Both the position numbers and the translations under genes were made by a program. From NCBI GenBank assembly GCA_934045905.1, contig OW203762.1:45595411-45659410 (forward strand): a DNA stretch of 64,000 bases. Direction: 5' to 3'. The notes under the pieces were generated by a model that saw nothing but the letters and a program-made list of their open reading frames with translations, was not told where the DNA came from and did no database searches. How positions within the stretch are numbered: position 1 is the stretch's first letter; each line of letters opens with the position of its first letter. Shown here one piece after another: positions 11,400 through 22,579 of this stretch. Origin of the DNA: Leuctra nigra. Its lineage: Eukaryota; Arthropoda; Insecta; Plecoptera; Leuctridae.

Positions 11400-13740
11400 A
11401 ACGGAAGCTACGGTTTTGTGGGTGAAGTCAGCATGAAATTACGTAAATCAGACGATGTGAATTTATTATAACCAGACTCGTGTGCGGAGGAAAAGTTGAG
11501 ATTGATTTGGTTGCGAAGAAATCGTCGTTTGAAAACTATTGTGCAGAGGAACCTTTTTTTACGAAAAGAAAATGTATTTTCTTGAGATGTGTGGTTTCAT
11601 TGATATTCAAAGCAGAGAAATAATGAGCCTATAAATGTAAAGTAGCCCGGACATTGCATGCCTGGCATTCTAGACGCAGGGTCTTGCCACATGAATAGCA
11701 ATTCATTTAGTATTTGATTATTGAAATGACTGATTTAGTTCATTAATGTGAAAGGGGTTAATTCCCAGACTTCTACGAGGCACGTGAACTGTGTGTTCCT
11801 GTGCGTTAAAGAGTTTACTTGCTGACTATGTTGTTTTAATAAAACCACCTCCGGCAGGCTTCAGTAATAATTAAAAAGTTCAGTGAGCAAAGACTTTTGT
11901 TGTTTTATTTATCTACAAATAAACAAACTTCTTCAGACATCTACACTTCATTTATTTATTTACTACTTACTCTAAACAATGTATTTACTTGTGTGGAAAC
12001 CCCATCAAATTTATGATTCAATAGGTATAAGTACTTCATTGCAAAACCCGGTACACATTATATATTATTTGCCATGGATATTTTGTCTACATGCATATAT
12101 GAGTATGTGAACAATTTAGCTGTATTTGTACACCTCAATGTATGTACGTATACTCAATAATTCTGTATTAATGATGTAAATATCTACTTTATCCCATCTG
12201 TATAACTACCGCTATTTACATGTAGGTAATAATATTTGGAAGTTTATGAATATCCTGAGAAAAGTACAAAAAATCAGTTTGATCAGTTTTGGGCTACAAT
12301 ATGTTGGTAAATTTCAATAAAAAGTTATTTTTAAATCTATTGGTTTATTTGAGATTGAGAGCGTGATTAATTAGACCACAATACGTGCATTAATTGAATT
12401 CTGCCGGGGAGTTTTGGAGGGTTGCTAATAATGCAGGAATTACAGCCCCGTTATACAATTAAATTAAAACAATTCAGCACGGTAGACACTGGAATAATGG
12501 CTCCCTGAGAATCACACTTAATTGCCTCTATAATGTATTACTGAATCGGGCTTCGTAACTCGTTAATCAATGAATCAAGGAAATATCACTGGAAGAGTTT
12601 AATATTAGAGGCTGCACCAAATTCAGCAATTACTGACTTAATCTTGGGCTACGAGCGTTTTAAGTAATGTGGTTTTGAACAATGAATTTCGTGACATATT
12701 TTCACAATACATAATTAGAAATATCAGAAAATTAACTAGAGAGGTGGTCAGGTCAGAGCAAACGTCAGCCAAGTTGTAATAAAGGGCTGAGGCTGGAGCA
12801 ATTATTTCTTTCCGTAAGCTTGAATATGGGAATTTGGTCAGACTTCATCTCAAAAGTGTAAAAAATCTCGCATTGTTTGAATACCATGTTTTTTAAATAC
12901 TAAAAGCAAATTACATGCTTGTCATTATGTGACCATTTCTCGTGCTTTATTGTTTTGGAACTATGGACAAAAGCCACCACACACCAAAATTAGCAAAGTA
13001 GGATAATAATCAGGAAAATTATAATGAACACTGGAATTATGTTTAAAACCGTATCAAGGCCCAGATTTACAATATCTTGCATTGATAAAAAAAGTTTATT
13101 CAGAAATTATTTTAAAAAGTGAAAGCTTTGTACTTATTTTATTGCGTTTGCGTAGATAGATTCAGATTCAGATTTATTTCCATTCACATTTAAAAAATGC
13201 ATTGACCCTTGAGAACCTTGACCCTTGATAAAGTTTTCATATTACCCTAAAACTTCTATTCAGTATTGGTATTGTTGCTTTACTAATTAAGCCCCCAGAT
13301 TTAACCCCCTTTTGATGTCCCTCCGTGTCCGTGCTGAGTGAACTCTTTTAAACTAGATTTACAAGATGCACATCATTACCGGGTTGATTTCTATTCTTTG
13401 AGAAGTTAACGTTTCATCTTGTGTTGACTACGAGTACATTACCTGATATTTTACTTTCCTACAAAATAAACCAATTGGTTTATTGATCCAGGTCGTCTGT
13501 TTTGGATATGTGCCAATATAAAACACTGATTCCACTCATTCTACTTTTTTAAAATGTTTTGTGGTTTAATTTTGTATCGCTTATCGAACGATCGATCTAC
13601 AGAAAAGAAAGCTAATGGACAAGATGTTTCTTTCGGAAGTTTCTTTAGTAGAGTAGAATGAACCGAATCAGTTCAGATTTGAAATCTCGAATGTAATAGT
13701 ACCTACTTAAACTGATGAGTGATGACTAACGAGATTTGAT
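11400..13740. other. No recognisable feature
   Basis: This is AT-rich sequence without a supported exon, inverted-repeat element or RNA gene. Confidence 0.4.
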
Positions 13741-13749
13741 CGAAAACTA

Positions 13750-13986
13750 TAGGAATACGCTCAGTGTAACGAGTTGATGAGAGAGTCTTCCTTCATATTG
13801 CCCGGTCAAACGGTTCCATTTTGCAATTTTTAACCAATCGAACGATTCTAAACAAATTTCAGTCGATGTGGCATTTACATTTTTGCAAAATTTCAACTCG
13901 ATCGGAGAAACGGTGCGATCTGTATGGAAACCGAGACATACAAAAAAAACAGAAGCCCGTGCGAAATGAGGCATGTTTTCTACCAT
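13750..13986 (-). mobile_element. Reversed, diverged GAGCGAGCG-family fragment
   Basis: On the minus strand it carries the body of the family: a segment like GATCGCACCGTTTCTCCGATCG, a T-rich stretch, an AACCAATCG-type block, and an end like CAACTCGTTACACTGAGCG. The 5' head is missing, so this is a partial, old copy. Confidence 0.5.
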
Positions 13987-15079
13987 GTGTATGATAACTA
14001 TCTACTGGAATTATAGCTCTGGAACTGAGCTTTTATTACCTCGAAGCTCTCTCAAATAATACTATAAGCTCACTCTAATAACACAACTAACTTCATGACG
14101 GCAGAACAAACGAGAGTTCGGGCATGTATATCGCTGCAAACTAACCATGTCCACACGCAAAATACTAATTAATTACTCGAGTTTGATCAGGATATATAGC
14201 TCGAGAGAATGAGATTAGAAACAAAGTTTGCGTTATTGATACTGCGCGAGATTTCAGGTGCGCAAATAGGATTTTAAATAAAGCTCTAATCATGGATGAA
14301 TACACCTTTACACTGTAATCATTCGGGAATCTCAAAGATTTCTAAAAATAGAACACTTTGATAAAACTATTCCACGACAAATATAGGATGGTAGTTGAAG
14401 TTGGCTACCATATTAAATTGTGTACTTATTGTTACTTCTAGGACCATATCCGATTTAAAACATGGCATGCCAAATATAGGAAATCTTATTTAGAGTCAGG
14501 CTATGGATTAGGTATATCACGTCTATCAAAACAATGCAAAGCAACTGTAAATGGTCTAGGCTCCTGATTCTTTAACTTCCAAGTGGTAAGCAAATCCGCT
14601 AGCAATGAAATTTTGCCATTTTATACAGATTGCGATTCTGTCACCATGGAAAGTGAATTATAGAATCAGGCGCCAGGGTAAAAAACCTACGTCACATTTT
14701 GTCATTTTGAGTTAGGAGAAATTTCCCACACTTTTTAATGAAACGAACTTCGAAATTTAAAAAAAAAATCCCTATTTCAGTTTTTCATAGCTCGTAACTA
14801 TGAGTTCCATGGTTCCAAAGTGAATGTGTTCAATCAAAATCAAATATCTCTAAACTATACATCACGAAAGACTTGGATATACATTAATTACTATTTTATA
14901 CCCCATGTAATAAAAACAAACACGGATAAAAGTTGTAAGCGGATTTCATTTTCGATACATCACTTTTATCATTATATTTCAACAAGTTTTAAATGTCAAT
15001 AAATGCGTGCCTGGTCCTCATGACCGTTTTGACTTTTCTTCATTTCGCCGGGTATGGATTTTATTTTGTATTTTACTCC

Positions 15080-15275
15080 ATCAAGGATAATATGCGAGTT
15101 ATGTCCTGATAAAAGCCAGTGTAATGGCGATAAAACCAGTCTTGCAAATCATTCCTTTGTCTGTACCTTTTACAAATATCAATATAGGCAACTTATACCT
15201 CGACTGTGTACGACTCGTAGTCGCGATAGGCGCTAAGTTTTATCAACCATATACCACCATATATAGGTGACATAT
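15080..15275 (+). repeat. Dispersed repeat, first copy of a pair
   Basis: It shares TAAAAGCCAGTG, ATAAAACCAGT, TACAAATAT, GTAGTCGCGATAGG and TAAGTTTTATCA in the same order as 21484-21637. Its ends are degraded relative to the second copy. Confidence 0.55.
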
Positions 15276-15508
15276 AGGAAAAAGGTGTGCCTTGAGCTAA
15301 GCACAGAAAATAACAGAGAATTTTCCGTAAGAAAGTCAATCATAGTTACCTACCAGACTACATTGAGAAAGAAATAAGTTACAAAATGAACACTTCTCAA
15401 CCTTTATTAATTATTTCCTCTTTGTTCAACATTGGACAATATGACATCTAGCGAGCTAAACATTGACCATTCTTCTCCGAAAAAAATTTACCGCAAAACA
15501 CAGTGGCC

Positions 15509-16189
15509 TTATTCTCTGTTCCTCCATCTTCTTTGTTTAAACCAGTGTCTTGGGTTCACTGTTAGAAGACGCTGAATAAATGTAGAACTATTTTCTGAAC
15601 GCTGCACATGTTGATCTCTTTCCGTTTCTGTACCAACCATCTCTACAGCGTTGTCTTTGCTTGAACTGGCTTGTGGTTCATTGTTGGACATCCTACTTCG
15701 ACGTTCTAGGAGTCTCTTCTCCCTAACCTCCTTTGACAGTCTCGTCACACCCATTGTATCTTGATGGAGAAAGAGTTTCTGCGAAGTTTCTCCCTCTCGT
15801 GCATTTGATACCAACTTTTCCATTTTGGGTTCAGGAGCAAGTGCTTGCGAAGAGTTCTGTTCTGAATGAACGCAATCTTTCTTTCTTGTGATACCAATTG
15901 CTTCAACGGTCATCCTGGATGAAATCTTACTGGAAGGTGTTGGCTTTGCCTGCGAAGCTGCCTTTTCATCACTTTCATGTTGAACCTCCTGTTCATTATT
16001 AAGATCTGGTTCATTCACAGACTCGTTGATCTGACTGTTTTCAGTAAAACGTGATCTCCGTTTGAAACATAAAGCGTCTAAAACACTTTGATACATTTTA
16101 CTGTTCAACGAACACTGCGTTAGAATGTGAAATGTCAGCAGCTTTGGTGCTATGAATGAAAAATCTGAAATCGTGTATAGAGGCAGCAC
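15509..16189 (-). CDS. Hypothetical hydrophilic protein (226 codons)
   Basis: I do not recognise this protein. The frame is open for 226 codons, long for this AT-rich window. The product is hydrophilic and rich in Ser, Glu, Gln and Arg, with a basic C-terminus (positions about 205-226: RLLTVNPRHWFKQRRWRNRE). The segment KEVREKRLLERRSRM near residue 155 looks helical and charged. The first ~30 residues are more hydrophobic; the real start may be the internal Met in KMYQSVLDALCF, because acceptor-like AG sites stand just before it. A perfect 18-bp palindrome lies about 63 bases upstream. No polyadenylation signal is clear. It could be a single-exon gene, a last exon or a chance frame. Codon-level conservation would decide. 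Confidence 0.4.
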   Translation of the reverse strand: MLPLYTISDFSFIAPKLLTFHILTQCSLNSKMYQSVLDALCFKRRSRFTENSQINESVNEPDLNNEQEVQHESDEKAASQAKPTPSSKISSRMTVEAIGITRKKDCVHSEQNSSQALAPEPKMEKLVSNAREGETSQKLFLHQDTMGVTRLSKEVREKRLLERRSRMSNNEPQASSSKDNAVEMVGTETERDQHVQRSENSSTFIQRLLTVNPRHWFKQRRWRNRE

Positions 16190-16251
16190 TGGATTTAGAT
16201 ATGTTTTGTTTCATGGTGGCTGTATGTTGTTTCTTGCCGTGCCTGACCAGT

Positions 16252-16269
16252 GTTCGAACATGTTCGAAC
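16252..16269. repeat. Perfect 18-bp palindrome
   Basis: GTTCGAACATGTTCGAAC equals its own reverse complement. It stands upstream of the minus-strand ORF at 15509-16189, where a regulatory site could be, but no known factor is implied. Confidence 0.8.
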
Positions 16270-16683
16270 CTCGCTCGAGGCATCTGGTGTCCAGACAAGA
16301 ACCAATCATGACGATGTCAAGTTATATTTGAAAAGAGAAACCAAGAGAAAGCTTTTACAGAAACAATTTATATTGGCTGGAGAAGAATTCCCTTCGGTCG
16401 ACTGAAACCAAAACGCCCTAGAGAGCATTTTGTGCATATTTATGTTTCATGAATAACATGAAATATAGTAATATGATGGGATAATATACAATACATTTTC
16501 TTATACTACAAAAATAAATCACATCAAATTATAAAGTACAATTGTAATATAGGCTAGATAATATTGAAAGTTATATATAAAGGCCGAATCAGACCATAGA
16601 AATGTATATCTATCAGGCTAGCAGCTTTTGGTTGATCAACTTGTTTCGCACGTCACATTGGTGACGATAATGTGACATGTGCT

Positions 16684-17176
16684 TGAAGTTGGCACCCCGA
16701 CACACCACCACCCCGGCACCACATCCCCCAGTAGTAATAAGCATTATGTCTGTAGGGGGTGCCAACTTCACGGTCTGGCACCCCGACACACCACCACCCC
16801 GGCACACCACCACCCCGACACACCACCACCCCGACACACCACCACCCCGACACCACATCCCCCAGTAGTAATGAGCATTATGTCTGTAGGGGGTGCCAAC
16901 TTCACGGTCTGGCACCCCGACACACCACCACCCCGACACCACATCCCCCAGTAGTAATGAGCATTATGTCTGTAGGGGGTGCCAACTTCACGGTCTGGCA
17001 CCCCGACACACCACCACCCCGACACCACATCCCCCAGTAGTAATGAGCATTATGTCTGTAGGGGGTGCCAACTTCACGGTCTGGCACCCCGACACACCAC
17101 CACCCCGGCACCACATCCCCCAGTAGTAATAAGCATTATGTCTGTAGGGGGTGCCAACTTCACGGTCTGGCACCCC
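16684..17176. repeat. Minisatellite, 86-bp unit, about five copies
   Basis: The GGTCTGGCACC junction recurs at 16772, 16906, 16992, 17078 and 17164, giving periods of 134, 86, 86 and 86. The 134-bp unit is an 86-bp unit with three extra copies of a 16-bp sub-repeat (CACACCACCACCCCGA). Each unit starts with GGCACCCC and ends with GGGGTGCC(AACTTC), so it is bounded by inverted repeats, as if a tiny MITE had been tandemly amplified. The many overlapping frames here are artefacts of the repeat. Confidence 0.9.
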
Positions 17177-17475
17177 CTATGAAAGCAATCGATCTGAAAT
17201 TCTCCAGATATTTAGTGCTGAATTAGTGCTAATTAGTGCCACTGATTGTGAGTGCTGTTTTAGTTCACAGTTACTGACTAATATGTGTGTGTGTGGGGGG
17301 GGGGGGGGGGGGGGCGTAACCTTCAAACACTTTAGCTTTACCTATAGGTTAAGCTCTTAAAAACTAATGCAGCAATAATTACAAAATTATAACGGCACTA
17401 ATTAGCACTAATTCAGCACCAAATATTTGGATAATTTCAGATCGATCGGTTTCATGGGGGTTGTCAATTTCACGC
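17140..17475. mobile_element. Foldback MITE beside the minisatellite
   Basis: Left arm: GGCACCCCCTATGAAAG, ATCGATCTGAAAT, TTAGTGCTGAATTAGTGC. Right arm (about 17390-17470) carries the same words in inverted order (GCACTAATTCAGCACC, ATTTCAGATCGATCG, TTTCATGGGGGTTG). Between the arms stands a GT/G-rich run. Confidence 0.6.
17287..17314 (+). repeat. (GT)n followed by a poly-G tract
   Basis: A short GT repeat passes into about 18 or more consecutive G residues. It sits in the loop of the foldback element. Confidence 0.9.
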
Positions 17476-18296
17476 ACATTAATGTGACTGCACATGTGCA
17501 GAACCAAGTTGATGAACCAAACGTTACTAGTATGGAATGTGCATGACGTAGATATTCTTTGCATTTGACTATTTGAATGAATACTTACATTGGGTGACCT
17601 AGCCCTAATCGTTAATGCAGTTTCTACAGTGTTTATAAAAATAATACAATAAGTGGTCTCAAACACAGTGATTTAATATCGATTTCCCAATGCAATTGAA
17701 CAACTTGAGTTGAGACGGTGAGGAAAGAGTTACAAGCGCAGTTGCTAAGTTTTCATGGCAATTGTTTCCGATTTCATATCAGAACAAAAAGCGGACATTA
17801 ATTTCGGATATGCATTCTTCTCTTCAAGTGCGCAATTTATTTTAATGGCGCAATTTTCACTGAATGTTCCGCTTTTGAGTATCAAGAATTGTCTCTCGCC
17901 TCTTTGTCCCTGCTGATTCCGAGTTGGGAAGTCAAAGAGCATTGAAACAAGCCAAGATCGAAGACCGAACACAAACAAGACCTCAAATGAATAAATTCGC
18001 AACTCTTTCGTTTCGTTTCACGGACAATGGCTTCAATCGAAAACCAGACGAGAGAAAAGGAAGGCGAAAGAGAAGAAGGAAAGAAAATAGCGTCACGGTG
18101 GTTAGCCGAAAAGTTGCTTACCCTCTTTGACTCCAACCTGAAACTTGAGAAATTCTTCTAATTCGAGACTCCGATATCGGAGCGAGAATCGAGATGTTTT
18201 GTTACAATTCTCCAGGGGGAAATGCGCACTATTGACATCCAATTGTAGTAACTCCAATTGTTAACTTATTTCTTCGTATTGGCCAATACAAAGAGC

Positions 18297-19109
18297 CAGT
18301 GGCGTCGGAAGTCTATTTTCTTAGGGGGGGCACATTTTGCTTGGGATCTAGGTAGGTTAGGAACTAAATTGTAAGGGAGAACATAATTCAGTAAATGACG
18401 ATGTGTGTGGGAAACACGATTGCGAAGAGAAACAATGGGGGGTCTGGGGGGAAGGCCCCCCAGCACCATGCGGGTCCGGGGCGCATAGCCCCGGAAAAAT
18501 TTTGAATTTCAGGAATGAATTTGGAGCGTTTCTACATGATTTCACACTTTTTAAACCTATCTTTATCTAAATTATATGCACTTGAAAAGTGATTAGTTTT
18601 GGATGATATCTCCGCATTTATTCACATTCACAATAGGTCCAATTTGAAATGCATTATGAATTTCAGACATTTTTAGACATAGACATAGACATTTGAGACA
18701 TTACACATTAAAATGCCGCGCAGCGTATTTTTTTGAATTTCGAATGATTATGGTGCATTTTATTTTAATTGTAAGAAAACAAAAGTTAATCATTCACTCA
18801 TAAGGAATGTTCATATAAATAAGCCCCGCAGCGATTTACTCAAATTTTAATAGGTACTCTAGGCAGTGAATGATTTTGGTGTAAAATAACAAAATCAATT
18901 GAATTCCGTCAGAAGACTTTCACATGACAATGCCGCAAACAATGCCTAACAATGCCGCGCAGCGAATTTTTTTGAAATTCAGCCCTTATCGAGTAATTTT
19001 TTAAAGATATAATGCGTTACCAGGGGGGGCAGATTGATACTCTTGCCCCCCCTTCAGACGTCTAGGGGGGGCACGTGCCCCTGCTGCCCCCCCGGTTCCG
19101 ACGCCACTG
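18297..19109. mobile_element. Non-autonomous hAT element (813 bp)
   Basis: Terminal inverted repeats CAGTGGCGTCGGAA / TTCCGACGCCACTG are flanked by the 8-bp target duplication CAAAGAGC (18289-18296 and 19110-19117). This is a clean hAT signature. Near each end are G-rich/C-rich blocks. Inside there is a GC-rich island (about 18433-18495) and repeated GCCGCGCAGCG words. There is no transposase frame, so movement would need a transposase in trans. Confidence 0.9.
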
Positions 19110-19656
19110 CAAAGAGCATGAAGTTGAAGACTAACTAGAATGACTATATATCTCACATCTGCCACCATTTGTAAAATTCATACAATTTAATTCAAATCTG
19201 ATAAGGACAACAATTCGAGGCATTGGGGCCGAAACGACTCACTCACTCCTTGTAGGTAACTTTACTTAGATTATATCTCAAAGAAGACTGGCATATTCTT
19301 TAATCAAAGTGTATGAATCTTGTTTACAGTGAAATCACAATATGGTCAAGAACTGACGTAGTTCTTGAATGAAGCACGTTTCTGAGATGCGTAATTCCAG
19401 CTGTGACGTTTTAAAGCCTACATTTCTTCGTTTAGGCATAGGGGCTGACTAAACATACTTAGGGCACTGGTGCAAGGTGAAAAACACGCATTAGCGGAAA
19501 GTTACACCATTATTCACGCTCAAGATAATTTCAAACTTGATATTTCTCTCAAAATAAATTAGTGTTTTACTAGACGTCTGGGGGTAGTTATGGTAAAAAA
19601 GACACTCAATATAAAAATTAAAACGGCAGCGGTGGGGTCCAATGTGTCGTATCATC

Positions 19657-19815
19657 GGGTCCATGTCGTTGGCACACCCACATTCGATTTAACCCTTTTT
19701 TTAAATTGCAATCGTTTGTGCTACATTTGTGCCGTCAATCAAATCGTTTGTGCCCCTTCCTAATCCCCGTTTCTAGGGGTTGGGTAGTGGTGGGTGTGCC
19801 AACGACATGGACCCC
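19657..19815. mobile_element. Tiny MITE with 8-bp target duplication (159 bp)
   Basis: The ends GGGTCCATGTCGTTGGCACA... and ...TGTGCCAACGACATGGACCC are perfect inverted repeats of about 25 bp. The flanks GTATCATC (19649-19656 and 19816-19823) form an 8-bp duplication, as expected of hAT-type transposition. There is no coding capacity. Confidence 0.85.
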
Positions 19816-20115
19816 GTATCATCAGCTATTGAATTATTATTTTTGAACAATTAGGCAGGTAATTAGGTATTTTTTCTTTGGAAAAAGCAGAAATAAGTTT
19901 TTTGATTCTTCGAAAGAAACGTTTTCAGCAAAACGCTGTACTATGAAGGTATGAACTCTTGTTTTTTTCATTACAAAAACGTTTTTTACTGCAGAATGCA
20001 TCCTCGCTTTTGGGCATTTTCTGAGATCAATTAGATAAAGAATTATTATCTTCCTTTCGAGAAATATGGCAGACAACTAATTACAATACAATGAAAATAA
20101 AAGAAGACTTGGAAG

Positions 20116-20726
20116 AGCCCAGTAGTGGTTATAGTTCAGGAGAAAAAGAATATCTTTTGTACTATCAATATTAAGCATCAGAAATTATGTTTAGGGAAAA
20201 GTACTTTCTTCAATGTAATAACAAGTAAACACCAACAAAATATAGGTACCTATAGTAATTGTTTTACACGCGTTTGAAAAAACAGTGATATTACCCACTA
20301 CTAGTGCCCACTGCCCAGTAGTGGTTACGTCGTTTTTAAAGTAAAATACTTTGCAATTTGCAATTACATTTAAAATGTAACATATTTATTTTTTAATCTA
20401 AAGATATGTTACCAACATGTTGTGAAAGTATTGTAACATTCCCATCATATTTGACTCGCATGTGATTTTTCTACAAAACTACCAATTTGTCTGCGGACAC
20501 CAATATTCTCATTTCTCGGAAGCCATATTCATGATATTCTGAAATATCTCAGACCGCCATGAACATTTTGTATTAATCTGACTCAACCGTGGGCTGCTTT
20601 CACGCAATGACGATAAAAATGTGACTCATGGATGTCAATACTAACATTTGTGATTTATTCTGACATCTGTTAATAGATAGTTAAGCAAAGAATGGCGTCT
20701 AATGCAGGATTAACCACTACTGGGCT
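20116..20726. mobile_element. MITE with AGCCCAGTAGTGGTTA termini (about 610 bp)
   Basis: AGCCCAGTAGTGGTTA at the left end is matched by TAACCACTACTGGGCT at the right end. An internal partial copy (GCCCAGTAGTGGTTACG) sits at about 20317. I could not see a clear target duplication, so the superfamily is unassigned. It lies just downstream of the splice donor of the secreted-protein exon, inside its intron. Confidence 0.7.
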
Positions 20727-20765
20727 GGACTGGCTCTTACCCTAAGTGATCAAGTTCTTTCTTAC

Positions 20766-21061
20766 CTGTCCTTCAAATTGTAAACAGCCCCATTCTTCCG
20801 ATCGAGATCCAATAATTCCGCCAATTGCTCGCTCCCTTTATAAACGTTGATGATCCAAAATTGTGCCGAATATGTGACTGGGTTCGACTCCGGCGTGGTG
20901 TCAATGGCCAGACCATGGAACACTACTTGCGCTCGTCGCGCTCGCTCTTCTACACTCACTTGCTTCCAACCGTTGAGCAGTTGGATGCAGCCGCTGCACG
21001 AGGCGACCGCGACGAGCAGTGCCGTCAACACGTGCGTGCAAGCCATGCTGCGCGGCGACAC
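20766..21061 (-). CDS. First coding exon of a secreted protein
   Basis: The exon encodes 98 complete codons from ATG at 21061 and ends in the donor AG|GTAAG at 20766/20765. It begins with a typical signal peptide: a short polar start, then the hydrophobic core VLTALLVAVASCSGC at residues about 11-25. The mature part contains VSVEERARRAQVVFHG, then TYSAQFWIINVYKGSEQLAE and ends in GAVYNLKDR. The pattern 'AQVVFHG...YSAQFWIINVYKG' resembles the start of small secreted or netrin-like (TIMP/NTR-like) folds, but I cannot name the family. The start is chosen because the signal peptide follows it directly. The surroundings are CpG-rich, as at a promoter. The following exons are not visible to the left, so intron 1 may exceed 20 kb. 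Confidence 0.72.
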
Positions 21062-21240
21062 TTCGATGCGTCAGTTGATAGCTCGAGAGAGGGTGATAAC
21101 AGACCGCCGCTCGCCGATAGCAGACGCACACTGTGCGGCGATTGGTTCGCTCGCCGCTCGCTAGGGGGTGAGGGCGGAGGGGTGCAAGTGTGGGGCATGC
21201 GCCAGATCACGATGAGGTACCTACCTGATGGCGGAGAGTG
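21062..21240 (-). promoter_or_regulatory. CpG-rich likely promoter/5' UTR of the secreted-protein gene
   Basis: The sequence directly upstream of the minus-strand start codon is much richer in CG dinucleotides than its surroundings. No TATA box in the expected place is obvious. Open frames here on both strands are composition effects. Confidence 0.4.
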
Positions 21241-21483
21241 AAACTAAATGGGATAAATGTCTCTTCTTCCGCGATTTATATTAATCAGCAATGTAGGTTT
21301 GAATAATTTTACAAAAATTCCCTAATTATCTTGGGAACAAAACAAACAAGCACCGATATGATCTTAAACTAGTTTTAATTATTATTTGAGAATATGTACA
21401 GTCGACGCATTGCGTTCCGATAGAAGTTTCCCAAATTTGTGATGACTTGAAAACTGGTTATAGAACATAATGCGGTGACTACT

Positions 21484-21637
21484 GACTGTACAGTCGCCTC
21501 GCTATGTTGTAGTAAAAGCCAGTGATAAAACCAGTTTTGAAGATCACCCCTATGTTTACAAATATCTATATTTTATGCAACTCATACTATGTGTGGTAGT
21601 CGCGATAGGGGGTAAGTTTTATCAGGAGATATTGAGG
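21484..21637 (+). mobile_element. Small MITE, second copy of the 15.1-kb repeat
   Basis: It is bounded by AGTCGCCTC and GAGGTGACT, near-perfect inverted ends, and shares its interior with 15080-15275. There is no coding capacity. Confidence 0.55.
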
Positions 21638-22579
21638 TGACTATATACACACACGCAGTTTTGGGGACGTTCATTTCTTAAAAGAACTTTAGAAAGTTAA
21701 CTTCATTGCATTAGAAAAGAACTTATTATTACTATTGGGTACCTATTACACATTATTACTGATAGCAATAGGTAGCAAAGCAATAGGTTTAATGGTGTCA
21801 TCTTTTGGGGAGCTACGCTGGACAGTAATAGGGCTTTCCGAGCACAGAAGAAAGTGATCCGTGCCATGCTCACCATGGGATACATTGCTTCGTGGCGTGA
21901 CAAGTTCCGTGAGGTTGCAATACCTCCTCTTCCATGTGTCTACATTCGTGCAGCATGCCTATTTGTTAGGGACAATCTCCATTTGTATCCGGACAACGGT
22001 CATCACATGCATGGGACGAGAGGGGCCTCCAACCTGAAGCATTAGTACTGCCGATCAAAGATAATCTGCCGATTGAAGACCACTTCTCAGGGAATTCTGC
22101 AGTCGGGTCGTAGGCTCTACACAGGGACCCGAACCTTTATGAATAAAGGTTCTGGTTCCGGTTCCACAATTTTATTTTATAAAGGTTCGGGTTCCGGTTC
22201 CGAAACAAATATTCTTAAAGGTTCGGTTCCGGTTCCTGCATAAAGGTTCCGGGTTCCGGTTCTAAAATTTTAAATCAAACTATATTATAAAACTTCAGTA
22301 TTACCAATGTCAAATTAAATGGAATTAAAGGATTTGGATTTTCCTATGAATACAAGCACAGGTGTAGGCAGTGTCTGTATAAAATTCACAGGATGGTGCG
22401 CAGAGTAAATATCAGAGGACTGAGGAGACAGTATAGTGGCTGCAATTTTCTCCATAAGACAACGTAAACATTCATTTTTCCTGAACTATCATATTCAAAT
22501 TGTCAACAATGCAGTTCTCATCGCAGTAGTCAGATTCAAAAATTGAAAACTCGAGCAGCGTTTGCACAATGAAGAATTA

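Larger units (their letters stand above)
16600..17540. mobile_element. MITE interrupted by a minisatellite and a foldback
   Basis: The left edge (AGCAGCTTTTGGTTGATCAA, then a GATAATGTGACATG segment) and the right edge (AATGTGACTGCACATGTGCA, then GAACCAAGTTGATGAACC) together match the intact copy at 57245-57363. That copy is only about 120 bp. Here the middle is expanded by the 86-bp tandem array and a second inverted-repeat element. Confidence 0.55.

Noticed and set aside
16684..17176. CRISPR-like array of regularly spaced repeats
   Set aside because: The whole unit repeats with no unique spacers, and the host is eukaryotic. It is a minisatellite.
16613..17182. Many overlapping open frames of 60-109 codons on both strands
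   Set aside because: They are produced by the 86-bp tandem unit, whose length leaves several frames open, and carry no gene-like features.
20825..21241. 138-codon plus-strand frame over the secreted-protein exon
   Set aside because: It is antisense to an exon with a signal peptide and splice donor, in CG-rich sequence where open frames are expected.
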